NCBI GenBank assembly: GCA_900167215.1
Contig: FUZS01000008.1
Location: 62,001 to 126,000, forward strand
DNA length: 64,000 nucleotides
Source of the DNA: [Eubacterium] yurii
GTDB lineage: Bacteria > Bacillota > Clostridia > Peptostreptococcales > Filifactoraceae
Reading direction: 5' to 3'
Shown here: in pieces, positions 18,502-29,063 of the stretch
Layout: every line of letters starts with the position of its first letter
How positions within the stretch are numbered: position 1 is the stretch's first letter
The notes under the pieces: generated by a model
Told to the model about the DNA's origin: nothing
The model's input: only the letters and a program-made list of their open reading frames with translations
Database searches by the model: none
Position numbers and translations under genes: made by a program

Positions 18502-18619
18502 GAATATCGATTTTATATATGCTTTAAATTTTGAAAATTTTATGATAGAATTAACTCCTATAAAATAAATGCAAGAGAATAGATAAGTATTAGTGATAAT
18601 ATAATATGGGATGTATTAA

Positions 18620-18805
18620 AGGAGCTGTGTATTAAGAATATGGGCTTATTTTGCACCTATAAATAAGGATGAAATCCCTGTATACTGCGTTTATCAAATA
18701 TCTACACGCTCTATTATCATCTCTGAGGAAAGATGGTGCTTGGAAAAATTTGTAGATGAATACAGGGCATATATGGCAAGAGTCGGGAGATATTTTTTAG
18801 TTTAA
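18620..18805 (+). pseudogene. C-terminal remnant of an isoprenylcysteine methyltransferase-like protein
   Basis: An open stretch of 61 codons after a TAA at 18617 has no start codon or ribosome site suited to a gene. Its last part reads EERWCLEKFVDEYRAYMARV followed by GRYF. This closely matches the conserved C-terminal end of the isoprenylcysteine carboxyl methyltransferase/PEMT-like membrane methyltransferases (pattern EExxLxxxFGxEYxxYxxxVxRxxP). The N-terminal membrane part is not found upstream, where a family A repeat and AT-rich DNA lie. I take it as the tail of a deleted gene. Confidence 0.6.
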
Positions 18806-18871
18806 TCATGGCTAATCAGGGAATAAATTCACGAGGAATTATAAAATATTTGAAAATTGGGAGGGTGTTTT

Positions 18872-19507
18872 ATGAGTGCTTTTTTGTTGGTAACTTTAAA
18901 ATTAGCTATAGGTTTCTTGGCTCTAATTACAGTAATTAATATAACAGGTAAAGGCAATCTTGCGCCGACATCTGCAAGTGACCAGATACAAAACTATGTG
19001 CTTGGGGGTATAATAGGTGGTGTCATCTACAATCAGAAAATTCAGATTTTTGAATATATAATGATTTTGGCTATATGGTGTTTCCTTGTTCTACTGCTTA
19101 AGTGGGTTAAGACATATAATGTAAAGGCAAAGCAGATACTTGACGGCAAGGCTCGTATCATCATAGACAAGGGTGTAGTAAATGTAGAAAACTGCAAGAA
19201 GTCGGCACTTAGTGCACACGACATATCTTTTAAATTGAGGACTAATAATATCTACTCTACCAAAAAGGTCAAACGTGCCATAGTTGAGCAAAACGGTCAG
19301 TTCATAATAATTTTGGAGGGAGAAGAAAATCCGAAATTTCCACTGATTACTGACGGTCAGGTGCAAACTGACATCTTGGAAGTAATGGGCAGGGACGAAG
19401 AGTGGCTCTTATCAGAGATAAATGCTCAAGGCTATAAGGAATATAGCGAGGTTTTTTTGGGAGAATATGCTGACGGTGAACTAAATATCACTCCATATAC
19501 AGCCTAA
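18872..19507 (+). CDS. DUF421 (YetF-like) membrane protein
   Basis: The 211-residue protein has the YetF/YcaP (DUF421) plan: three N-terminal membrane helices (about 4-24, 36-54, 58-78), then a cytoplasmic pair of small alpha/beta domains. The family landmark SASDQIQNYVLGGIIGG appears near residue 33, and IIDKGVVNVENCKKSALS corresponds to the usual PxxLIxxGxI block. I start at ATG 18872, seven bases after GGGAGGG, not at the upstream TTG. In Bacillus relatives such proteins are spore or envelope proteins of unclear role. No regulator or partner gene is adjacent. Confidence 0.85.
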   Translation: MSAFLLVTLKLAIGFLALITVINITGKGNLAPTSASDQIQNYVLGGIIGGVIYNQKIQIFEYIMILAIWCFLVLLLKWVKTYNVKAKQILDGKARIIIDKGVVNVENCKKSALSAHDISFKLRTNNIYSTKKVKRAIVEQNGQFIIILEGEENPKFPLITDGQVQTDILEVMGRDEEWLLSEINAQGYKEYSEVFLGEYADGELNITPYTA

Positions 19508-19649
19508 TTTTTTGTTTAATAAATTTTTATTTGTGGAATAAATAAGCACTAATATTTTAATAAATCTAAGTTTTCGTTAAGATGGTATTTAGAAAGTATC
19601 TGTATTGATATTTTTTTAAATACCCTATTATTTTATAGGAGGTAAAGGC

Positions 19650-21386
19650 ATGAACAAGACGATACTATCTTGTGTGAGAGAGTTCAAAAAACAATCTTTT
19701 TTAGCTCCTTTCTTCATTACTCTTGAGGTGATAATGGAGATTCTCATACCCTATGTCATGGCAAATATCATAGACATAGGTATCAAAAATTCAAATATGG
19801 AATATGTCGTTAAAACAGGGCTAATACTACTTGTTATGGCGATGATGTCGCTGTTTTTCGGTGCGACAGGTGCAAGATTTGCAGCTACTGCAGCTACAGG
19901 TCTAAGTAAGAATTTGAGGAGCGATATATTCAAGAGAATTCAAAAATTTTCTTTTAAAAACATAGACAAATTTTCAAGTGCATCCCTTGTTACCAGACTT
20001 ACTACAGATATTGCCAATGTACAGATGGCATATATGATGATGATAATAATGGTGGCAAGAAGTCCAATTATGATGATTTCTGCACTTATTATGGCTTTTA
20101 AGATTAATGCCCAAATATCAATGATATTCTTGGTTGCAATACCTGCATTAATCGTGATAATGTACTTAATAATCAAGATTGCAGCACCAAAATTCAATGT
20201 GGTTTACGCTCAATATGATGTGATGAACAATATGACAGCTGAGAATGTAAGGGCTCAAAGAGTTGTAAAAGCTTATGTAAGAGAAGAATTTGAAAAAAAT
20301 AAATTTTCAAAGCTTTCTGCCAAAATTTACGAGCTTTTTGTAGATGTTGAGCTATATGTAGCAGTTTTCAACCCTTCAATCCAACTTGTGCTTTATGCTA
20401 TGGTAACTGCACTGTTTTTGATGGGCGGTAAATTGATAGTATCAGGAAGTCTTACTACAGGTCAGTTTACAAGCTTGATGATATATTCCATTCAGATACT
20501 TATGTCTGTAATTACCATATCTTTCGTATTTGTGCTTCTGATTATTGCTGAGACAGGTATAATGAGAATAACTGAGGTACTCGAGGAAGAGCCTGCAATG
20601 GATGAAAATGCAAATGGCGAAAAAGAAGTAAAAGACGGCTCTATAGAATTTAAAAATGTAAATTTCAGCTATAGCGACGATGAGAAGAGACTTGCTCTTA
20701 AAAACGTAAATATAAGCATTAAATCAGGAGAAACTATAGGTGTAATAGGCTCTATCGGTAGTGCGAAGTCCACTTTTGTGTCCTTGATACCAAGACTCTA
20801 CGATGTGACAAGCGGAGAGATTACAGTTGGAGGCAAGAATGTAAAAGATTATGAATTAGCCTCTCTTAGGGATAATGTGTCTATGGTGCTACAAAAAAAT
20901 ACCCTTTTTACAGGTACTATAGCAGACAATATAAGGTGGGGTAATGAAAATGCTACAGATGAAGAAGTTGAATATGTATGTAAACTTGCATGTGCAGATG
21001 AATTTATCCAAAAATTCCCTAAAAAATACGAAGAACAGATATATGAAGGCGGAAATAACGTATCAGGCGGTCAAAAACAAAGGCTTACAATAGCAAGGGC
21101 ATTGCTGAAAAAACCGAAGATTCTTATTTTGGACGACTCAACAAGTGCAGTGGATACAAAGACAGATGCCAAGATAAGAGAGGCTTTTGCCACACAATTA
21201 AAGGACACTACCAAGATTATCATTGCACAAAGGATATCTTCAATAGAAAATTCTGACAGGATAATCGTACTTGACAATGGAGAGGTGGTAGGATTCGATA
21301 CTCCGCAAAATCTGCTTATGAACAATCAAATCTACAGAGAAAACTATGAATTCCAAAAACAGGGAGGTGGATTGGGAGATGAATAA
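19650..21386 (+). CDS. ABC exporter half-transporter, degenerate-site subunit
   Basis: This 578-residue half-transporter has six membrane helices (about 1-310) and an ATPase domain (about 335-570). Walker A reads GSIGSAKST, with Ala where Gly is usual. The signature is VSGGQKQR. Walker B is ILILDDSTSAVD, with Asp in place of the catalytic Glu. That substitution marks the non-hydrolysing site of heterodimeric exporters such as TM287/288 and BmrCD. The next gene, overlapping by 8 bases, encodes a subunit with a normal DEATSS and a complementary LSQGQ signature. Together they should form a multidrug or lipid exporter. The start has TAGGAGG. Confidence 0.93.
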   Translation: MNKTILSCVREFKKQSFLAPFFITLEVIMEILIPYVMANIIDIGIKNSNMEYVVKTGLILLVMAMMSLFFGATGARFAATAATGLSKNLRSDIFKRIQKFSFKNIDKFSSASLVTRLTTDIANVQMAYMMMIIMVARSPIMMISALIMAFKINAQISMIFLVAIPALIVIMYLIIKIAAPKFNVVYAQYDVMNNMTAENVRAQRVVKAYVREEFEKNKFSKLSAKIYELFVDVELYVAVFNPSIQLVLYAMVTALFLMGGKLIVSGSLTTGQFTSLMIYSIQILMSVITISFVFVLLIIAETGIMRITEVLEEEPAMDENANGEKEVKDGSIEFKNVNFSYSDDEKRLALKNVNISIKSGETIGVIGSIGSAKSTFVSLIPRLYDVTSGEITVGGKNVKDYELASLRDNVSMVLQKNTLFTGTIADNIRWGNENATDEEVEYVCKLACADEFIQKFPKKYEEQIYEGGNNVSGGQKQRLTIARALLKKPKILILDDSTSAVDTKTDAKIREAFATQLKDTTKIIIAQRISSIENSDRIIVLDNGEVVGFDTPQNLLMNNQIYRENYEFQKQGGGLGDE

Positions 21387-23244
21387 GAAAAATCCGAAAG
21401 GCACTTTAAAAAGACTTGTTTCTTACGTGCTTAAAGGCAATGAATTCAAACTTGTCGTTGTAATTATCTGCGTATTGCTGTCTGCTATGGGCTCAGTGTC
21501 CATATCATTGGCTCTTAAGATATTAATTGACGACTATATAACTCCGCTAATCGGTCAGACTTCCCCTGATTTTAAGGCGTTTTACTCTGCTATTTCCATC
21601 TTGTGTGTCGTATTTGCAGTATCTGTAATATCAAGCTTTACTTACAACAGGATAATGGTCTATGTCGCCCAGGGTACACTCAAAAAGGTAAAGGACGATA
21701 TGTTTGCAAAGATGCAATCACTACCTATAAGTTACTTTGATAAGAACAGTGACGGCTCAATAATGGCACTGTATACTACTGACTCTGACGCTCTAAGGCA
21801 GATGATAGAACAGTCCACTCCTCAGGTTATGTTATCTTTGGTAACTATTGTAGCAACCTTTGTGACTATGCTGGTACTTTCACCGATACTTACTGTGCTT
21901 GCAGTAGCAGTCGTAATAACATTACTACTTACTTCTAAAAATATAGCAGCTAAGAGTGCAAAGTATTTTATGCAGCAACAGCAAAATATTGCCAATCTTA
22001 CAGGATTTATCCAAGAGAGATTGTCAGGGCAAAAGGTAGTCAAGATATTTAATCACGAAGAAAAATCCATAGCAGAATTTGAAAAATTAAATGAAGAGCT
22101 ATTTCAAAGTGCGAAAAATGCAAGCTCTTATGCGAGCATCATAGCTCCTGTAGTATCAAATATAGGGAATATTTTCTTTGTGCTTACAGCAATAGTGGGC
22201 AGTAGCCTTGCGATAAATTCCATAGGCGGTGTAACTATAGGTATAGTGGCGGCTTATATGCAGTTTGCCAAGAACTTTACTCAGCCCTTTATGCAGATAA
22301 CCCAACAGCTTAACTCTATCAATACAGCCCTTGCAGGAGCAAGCAGGATATTTGACCTGCTTGACGAAAAAAGCGAGGATGATGAGGGCTATGTCACTCT
22401 TGTAAATGTGGAAGAAGACAAGGAATTCGGCATTATACCGGTGCCTTACAAGACAGGTCAATGGGCGTGGAAACATCCGCATAGCGACGGCAGAGTAACT
22501 TATGACAGGCTTACAGGTGATGTGGTAATTGAAAATATGTCCTTTGGATATGAAAAAGACAAGCCTGTACTGAAAAACATATCCCTATATGCAAAACCGG
22601 GACAAAAAATCGCCTTTGTCGGTGCAACAGGAGCAGGTAAGACTACAATTACAAATCTTATCAACAGATTTTACGACATAGACGAGGGTAAGATAAGATA
22701 CGACGGTATCAACCTTATGAAGATTAAAAAAGAGTCCTTGAGACGTTCTCTTGGAATAGTGCTTCAAGACACACATCTCTTCACAGGCACTATAATGGAA
22801 AATATCAGATACGGTAGATTAGATGCCACTGACGAGGACGTAATAAATGCGGCTAAACTTGCTCAGGCAGACGGATTTATCAATATGTTGCCAAAGGGCT
22901 ACGACACTATGCTAAACAATGCAGGTGACGAGCTGTCACAAGGACAAAAGCAACTTTTATCCATAGCAAGAGCTGCCATCTCAGATCCTCCCGTGCTGAT
23001 ACTTGACGAGGCGACTTCAAGCATAGATACCAGGACAGAGGCAATAGTCCAAAAAGGTATGGATAATCTGATGAAGGGAAGAACTGTCTTTGTAATAGCT
23101 CATAGACTATCTACAATCAGAAACAGTGATGCGATAATGGTGCTTGAAAACGGCAATATAATAGAGCGTGGCTCACATGATGAACTGCTTGCTCAAAAAG
23201 GCGCTTATTACCAACTTTATACAGGAAATGTCGAACTTGAATAG
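21379..23244 (+). CDS. ABC exporter half-transporter, partner subunit
   Basis: The 621-residue partner has six membrane helices and a C-terminal ATPase domain. Walker A is canonical (GATGAGKTT), Walker B is LILDEATSSID with the catalytic Glu, and the signature reads LSQGQKQLL rather than LSGGQ. This is the pattern of the TM288/BmrD side of a heterodimer. Residues about 335-375 form an insertion between the membrane and ATPase domains. I place the start at ATG 21379, inside the end of the previous gene, with GGGAGGTGG at a good distance; the ATG at 21346 has no such site. A terminator follows. The substrate is unknown. Confidence 0.93.
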   Translation: MNKKNPKGTLKRLVSYVLKGNEFKLVVVIICVLLSAMGSVSISLALKILIDDYITPLIGQTSPDFKAFYSAISILCVVFAVSVISSFTYNRIMVYVAQGTLKKVKDDMFAKMQSLPISYFDKNSDGSIMALYTTDSDALRQMIEQSTPQVMLSLVTIVATFVTMLVLSPILTVLAVAVVITLLLTSKNIAAKSAKYFMQQQQNIANLTGFIQERLSGQKVVKIFNHEEKSIAEFEKLNEELFQSAKNASSYASIIAPVVSNIGNIFFVLTAIVGSSLAINSIGGVTIGIVAAYMQFAKNFTQPFMQITQQLNSINTALAGASRIFDLLDEKSEDDEGYVTLVNVEEDKEFGIIPVPYKTGQWAWKHPHSDGRVTYDRLTGDVVIENMSFGYEKDKPVLKNISLYAKPGQKIAFVGATGAGKTTITNLINRFYDIDEGKIRYDGINLMKIKKESLRRSLGIVLQDTHLFTGTIMENIRYGRLDATDEDVINAAKLAQADGFINMLPKGYDTMLNNAGDELSQGQKQLLSIARAAISDPPVLILDEATSSIDTRTEAIVQKGMDNLMKGRTVFVIAHRLSTIRNSDAIMVLENGNIIERGSHDELLAQKGAYYQLYTGNVELE

Positions 23245-24835
<1,591 letters not shown>

Positions 24836-24864
24836 GATATTACTATGATTTAAGGATGATATTT

Positions 24865-25938
24865 ATGGAAGCTGAGTGTAAGAGGTCTTCATATTTCAGT
24901 GTAATTTTAATCGGTTTTATTATACACGTTTTATATGAGGCGATATTTATAAGCTTGAATATGCCCAAATTTATGACGATGTACAATATCCTCAGTATTA
25001 TTGTATTTGGAGTGGGAGCGTGGGTTTTAAATAAAAAAGAAGATGCCAATGTTATATTTGCCTGCTTTTTTGAAGTGTCTGTATTCATAACACTTGCTAT
25101 TTTCTTTATCGGATGGGATTACGAATTTCAAAGTTGGTATATTTCAATAACTGTCATGGCAGTTACAGTCCACTTTAAGAACAAGGGCAAGTTTTACTTT
25201 GTAGCCTTGTTGAATTTTGTATTGTACAGCATGATGTTTCTCTTGACTCATACCATTACAATAGAAGAAGAGTATGGGCTTTTGCACTATGCTCTGTATT
25301 TTATTAATATAGCAGGCTCGTTTTTTATGATATTGCTTGCAGAAAGATTGCTGAACTGGTCAAAAATCTTGGAAGAATACCATATTAACCAGAGGTTCAA
25401 CAAGATGAAAAAACAGGCTGAAACGGATGAGCTTACAGAGTTGTATAACAGACACAAGATGAAAGAAATATTAAACGATATGAATGAGATGGTAGGAGAT
25501 AAAAACTGCGAGTTTTACATATCTTTTGCCGATATAGACAATTTTAAAAGTATAAACGACTCCTACGGTCATGACATAGGAGATAAGGTCTTGCGCTCAG
25601 TTGCAGGTATGCTCAAGAGGGAGCTGGGTTCAGAGCATGTAGTATCAAGATGGGGCGGAGAAGAGTTTTTGATATTATTTTATGACGTTAAAGGGCATGC
25701 CGAAGTATTTCAAACCTTGGACAGTATAAGAAAAAAGATTTCATACAGCACATTTGAATACAACGGTATCAAGATTAATTTTACGGTGACATTTGGTGCT
25801 ACATCATCACTTTCTCATACCAATGTCTACGATATGGCAAAAAAAGCCGATGAGTTGATGTATCTCGGTAAATGTCAAGGTAAGAATGTGGTTCTGATGG
25901 ATTCAACAGACAAAAAAGTTAAGGAGAAGAGTTTATGA
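24865..25938 (+). CDS. Membrane-bound diguanylate cyclase (GGDEF)
   Basis: The 357-residue protein has about six hydrophobic segments in residues 10-165, a short helical linker, then a GGDEF domain (about 185-350). The catalytic motif is intact as RWGGEEF, and the upstream DIDNFKSINDSYGHDIGD block that binds metal and GTP is present. The allosteric RxxD I-site that would precede GGEEF is not preserved, so product inhibition is unlikely. It should make c-di-GMP, which in clostridia governs the switch between flagella and pili; both systems are in this window. The second ATG is chosen from the AAGGA spacing. It overlaps the following degV gene by 4 bases. Confidence 0.92.
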   Translation: MEAECKRSSYFSVILIGFIIHVLYEAIFISLNMPKFMTMYNILSIIVFGVGAWVLNKKEDANVIFACFFEVSVFITLAIFFIGWDYEFQSWYISITVMAVTVHFKNKGKFYFVALLNFVLYSMMFLLTHTITIEEEYGLLHYALYFINIAGSFFMILLAERLLNWSKILEEYHINQRFNKMKKQAETDELTELYNRHKMKEILNDMNEMVGDKNCEFYISFADIDNFKSINDSYGHDIGDKVLRSVAGMLKRELGSEHVVSRWGGEEFLILFYDVKGHAEVFQTLDSIRKKISYSTFEYNGIKINFTVTFGATSSLSHTNVYDMAKKADELMYLGKCQGKNVVLMDSTDKKVKEKSL

Positions 25939-26825
25939 ACTATAAGATAGTGACTGACAGTACATGCGAGTTGACGGCTGATTTGGTAAAACAACTGGAT
26001 ATACACATTTTACCTGTAATAGTTACCTTAGGAGATAAGCAGTTCTTGGACAATGTCGACATCACTTCAAAACAGGTCTTTGAAGATATGAAGAAAGGCG
26101 AGATTTACAAGACATCACAAATCCCGCTTAATACTTACATCGATGTATTTTCTCACTATGCAAAGGAAAATATACCGTTGATAAATGTCGTTATGTCAAG
26201 CGGCATATCTTCATCCTATGAAACCTCAAAAATTGCCGTAAATATGGTCAAGGAAGAATACAAAGATGCGAGAATATATACCATAGATTCAAAATGTTGC
26301 TCTGTTGAAATGGGGATAGCAGTAAAATATATGGCTATGGCTGCTCAAAACGGGAAATCCTACGAAGAAATACTCAAAGTCCTTGAGTTTTGCAAGACTA
26401 ATACAGGGGTTCTTTTTACAGTATCAGATTTGAAATATTTATCACGAGGGGGAAGATTGTCAAAAGCCTCTGCATTTATAGGTAATATGCTCAACATCAA
26501 GCCTATACTGTCTGTAACAGAGGACGGAAGACTCGAAGTAATAGATAAGGTAAGAAGCAGTAAAAAGGTGTTTCAGTACATCGTTGACAAGGTAAGAAGT
26601 GACATTCCTAATGAGGAGCTTGAAAAAGCTGAGATGATAATATCTTATGCTGATAATGAAGAGATTGCAATCGGAATGAAGCAGGAGATTGTAAACAGCA
26701 TAGGAATGGAAAGAGATAAGATAAGCTTGCAGGACATAGGACCGTGTATAGGTGTGCATACAGGACCTGACTCGCTATATGTATTTTACCTAAAAAGACA
26801 TCTACCTCTTGAGATGTACTCATAA
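25935..26825 (+). CDS. DegV family fatty-acid-binding protein (copy 1)
   Basis: DegV proteins (FakB type) bind a fatty acid and present it to the kinase FakA for phosphorylation into phospholipid synthesis. This 296-residue member has the N-terminal VTDSTCEL motif, the PVIVTLGDKQFLD block, YKTSQIPLNTY, the VMSSGISSSYETS loop that holds the carboxylate, and GPCIGVHTGP near the C-terminus. It overlaps the GGDEF gene (ATGA), an unusual partner. A second, full-length paralogue follows after about 115 bases. No fakA homologue is in the window. Which acyl chain it prefers cannot be judged. Confidence 0.92.
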   Translation: MNYKIVTDSTCELTADLVKQLDIHILPVIVTLGDKQFLDNVDITSKQVFEDMKKGEIYKTSQIPLNTYIDVFSHYAKENIPLINVVMSSGISSSYETSKIAVNMVKEEYKDARIYTIDSKCCSVEMGIAVKYMAMAAQNGKSYEEILKVLEFCKTNTGVLFTVSDLKYLSRGGRLSKASAFIGNMLNIKPILSVTEDGRLEVIDKVRSSKKVFQYIVDKVRSDIPNEELEKAEMIISYADNEEIAIGMKQEIVNSIGMERDKISLQDIGPCIGVHTGPDSLYVFYLKRHLPLEMYS

Positions 26826-26941
26826 AATATCAGTTATAAAAATTATTGTAAACTTAGGCTTATGTATCAAATAAAGTATAACAATAAAGTTGCACAAAAA
26901 ATCAATTAAATTGTGGTGATTAGTATTAGAACAGGTGAATA

Positions 26942-27832
26942 ATGGAAAAAATAATAAAAATCATTTCCGACAGCTCTTGCGATTTGCCTAAAGAGTTGAT
27001 AAAACAGCAGGGTATAGATATAATACCTGTGCCTATTACCGACGGAGTAAATAACTATCAGGACAGCGTAAATATTACGGCTGATGAAGTCTATGAAAAT
27101 ATGGAAAAATCTGTAATATACAAGACTTCTCAAGTTCCGTTAAAAGATTATATAGAAAAATATACTTATTACGCTCAAAATGAAATACCCGCACTGAGTC
27201 TGGTAATGTCCTCAGGGCTTTCTTCATCGCATTCCACGTCAGCTATGGCTCTTGAGACTGTAAAAGAGACTTATAAGGATGCCAAGATTCTGACAGTGGA
27301 CAGCAAGCTTTGTTCACTTGCTCACGGCTATGCTTCATATCTTATGTCAATATCTGCTCAAAAGGGGCATGGATTTGATGATTTGCTGGAGCTGTTGAGA
27401 TTTTTACAGGATAATATAGTATCGACTGCAACGGTAGATGATTTGAAATATCTTGCAAGGGGCGGAAGATTGTCCAATGTTACAGCTTTGATAGCAAATA
27501 CTCTCAATATCAAACCTTTCTTACACGCTGATGACGGCTCTTTACATCTTTTTGATAAGGTGAGAGGGCTAAAGAAGATGTATAGGAGATATATCGATGT
27601 CATAAAAGAAAGAAATGAAAGTACTGATTTTTCAAAATCTACAATATTGATAGAAAAGTCGGATGATGACGAGATGATGCTGACTCTTAGAGATATGATA
27701 AAAGAAGAGTTTAATCTTAGTGATGATAATTTCATCTTGGGACAGATAGGACCTACGATAGGCGCTCACATTGGACCAGGCTCAATGTGTATGTTCTTCC
27801 TGAAAAACCCTCTTCCTGATAAGTATTTTTAG
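26942..27832 (+). CDS. DegV family fatty-acid-binding protein (copy 2)
   Basis: This 296-residue paralogue of the preceding gene is exactly as long and shares the motif order: ISDSSCDLP, PVPITDGVNNYQD, YKTSQVPLKDY, VMSSGLSSSHSTS and GPTIGAHIGP. By eye the two proteins differ at many positions, so this is an old duplication. Paralogues of FakB commonly differ in preference for saturated or unsaturated fatty acids. The gene has its own AGGTGA ribosome site after a 116-base gap containing a fragment (GGTGATTAGTAT, 26914-26925) like the end of family A repeats. Confidence 0.92.
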   Translation: MEKIIKIISDSSCDLPKELIKQQGIDIIPVPITDGVNNYQDSVNITADEVYENMEKSVIYKTSQVPLKDYIEKYTYYAQNEIPALSLVMSSGLSSSHSTSAMALETVKETYKDAKILTVDSKLCSLAHGYASYLMSISAQKGHGFDDLLELLRFLQDNIVSTATVDDLKYLARGGRLSNVTALIANTLNIKPFLHADDGSLHLFDKVRGLKKMYRRYIDVIKERNESTDFSKSTILIEKSDDDEMMLTLRDMIKEEFNLSDDNFILGQIGPTIGAHIGPGSMCMFFLKNPLPDKYF

Positions 27833-27920
27833 TTATATCAATTAATAGATCTTATAGTTATATATTTATTGATTTTTCGATAATATAAATAAACTGAAAT
27901 TATAAAATCAAAATTATCTA

Positions 27921-28043
27921 ATACTAAAATCTAATAGAATAATAGATAAAATATTTTTAGTGTATATATAATTATGTCATAAATTATATTATATTTTCTT
28001 AAAAGCTGTTGACATGATTATCCATAGATTAAATAGATAGTAT
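27921..28043 (+). repeat. Dispersed repeat family B, copy B2
   Basis: 123 bp starting ATACTAAAATCTAATAGAA and ending TAAATAGATAGTAT. The left end differs from the consensus at few positions and the right end lacks a few bases of GATAATAGTAT. It lies between degV copy 2 and a shared terminator. Confidence 0.75.
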
Positions 28044-28067
28044 CATTAAAATCGTAAATCAGAGCAA

Positions 28068-28101
28068 AAAAAGTGCCTTTACAAAAGTAGAGGCACTTTT
28101 T
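28068..28101. terminator. Bidirectional terminator between degV copy 2 and the ECF gene
   Basis: AAAAAGTGCCT pairs perfectly with AGGCACTTTTT around a 12-base loop. A-runs on one side and T-runs on the other suit both converging genes. Confidence 0.85.
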
Positions 28102-28111
28102 AACGCAACAA

Positions 28112-28648
28112 TTAGTGTTGGAATTTCTTTATATATTGAGACAGTTTTATCTTATCAAAAGCCTTACCTATTACAAAGAACACCAAGATTCCCATAAAGC
28201 CTTGAATCATATTAGGAAATGCTGATTGTATAGCACTTGCCATTGTACCCTTCATTATAGTAGATGCGATAAAATACCCTGATATCATTATTGCTATAGA
28301 AACCAAACAAGCAACTACAGTATTTAGAGATATGAATTTTGACTTTGAGCTGTAGTATTGAGATATATATCCTGCAGCAAGTCCCATTAGAGATTTGATT
28401 ATAAGCGTAGGTATAGCCCAGTGTGCATAACCGCTGAGTATATCAGCAAGCATAGAACCTATACCGCCTGCAAGAAATCCTGCTCTCTTACCGAAAAATA
28501 TAGCTACCAATAAGATGCAGCTGTCGCCTAAGTGGATATAACCATTTGTAACAGGTACAGGTATTTGAACCATCATAGTCATAACACATACTAAGGCAAT
28601 AAATAAACCGTACATTGATAAAGTAAAGATGTCATATTTTTTGTTCAC
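28112..28648 (-). CDS. ECF transporter S component
   Basis: This 178-residue membrane protein with about five or six hydrophobic helices matches substrate-capture (S) components of energy-coupling factor transporters. The block GYIHLGDSCILLVAIFFGKR with the following GFLAGGIGSMLADILSGY is typical of the riboflavin/HMP-type group. The start is a GTG at 28646-28648 placed nine bases after AGGAGG; a longer frame from a TTG upstream has no ribosome site. It is solitary, as expected for group II systems sharing a common EcfAA'T module encoded elsewhere. A vitamin or its precursor is the likely cargo, but no riboswitch gives the identity. Confidence 0.85.
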   Translation of the reverse strand: MNKKYDIFTLSMYGLFIALVCVMTMMVQIPVPVTNGYIHLGDSCILLVAIFFGKRAGFLAGGIGSMLADILSGYAHWAIPTLIIKSLMGLAAGYISQYYSSKSKFISLNTVVACLVSIAIMISGYFIASTIMKGTMASAIQSAFPNMIQGFMGILVFFVIGKAFDKIKLSQYIKKFQH

Positions 28649-29063
28649 TGATTTTAACCTCCTAAAATAAAAAATATGTAGAAATAATCTATCTTTAACT
28701 AAGAGTATATCACATTTAGAGCTGAGTGTCAAAATAAACTTTGGTATTAATTTACGAACTTTTAAATAATTTAATCTTGTTTCAATAAAATTAATCGTGG
28801 TATCTTTTAGTAATGCAAATATATAAATTCGTCTTGTAATTTATTGTATAAAAAGATTTAGGTGCAAGTTATAATGCAAAAATCAATAAAAGCTTTTTTA
28901 TATACAAAATTTTCAAATCTTAAATTAATAGACTATAGATATAATGCTTAGATATACCCTATTATAAGATATCTTAAAATATTTTTATAAGTCAAACTAA
29001 TAAAATTCATAGAAACTTTTCTTTATTTTAAAATAAACTTGAATAACAAGTAGCGGAGAAATT
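28649..29063. other. Divergent intergenic region
   Basis: The 415 bases between the ECF gene and uvrA should contain both promoters. It is AT-rich throughout. I see no structured leader, no LexA-type box I would trust, and no repeat copy. Confidence 0.5.

Larger units (their letters stand above)
18229..18871. other. Intergenic region with terminator, repeat copy and gene remnant
   Basis: Between ybeY and the DUF421 gene: a terminator (18317), family A copy A2 (18389-18501) and a C-terminal methyltransferase remnant (18620-18805). The rest holds nothing I can identify. Confidence 0.7.

Noticed and set aside
26914-26925. A further family A repeat before degV copy 2
   Set aside because: Only the 12-base end GGTGATTAGTAT is recognisable; the remainder does not align.
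28649-28732. Longer ECF protein starting at an upstream TTG
   Set aside because: The extra 28 codons have no ribosome site and contain the AGGAGG that serves the GTG at 28648.
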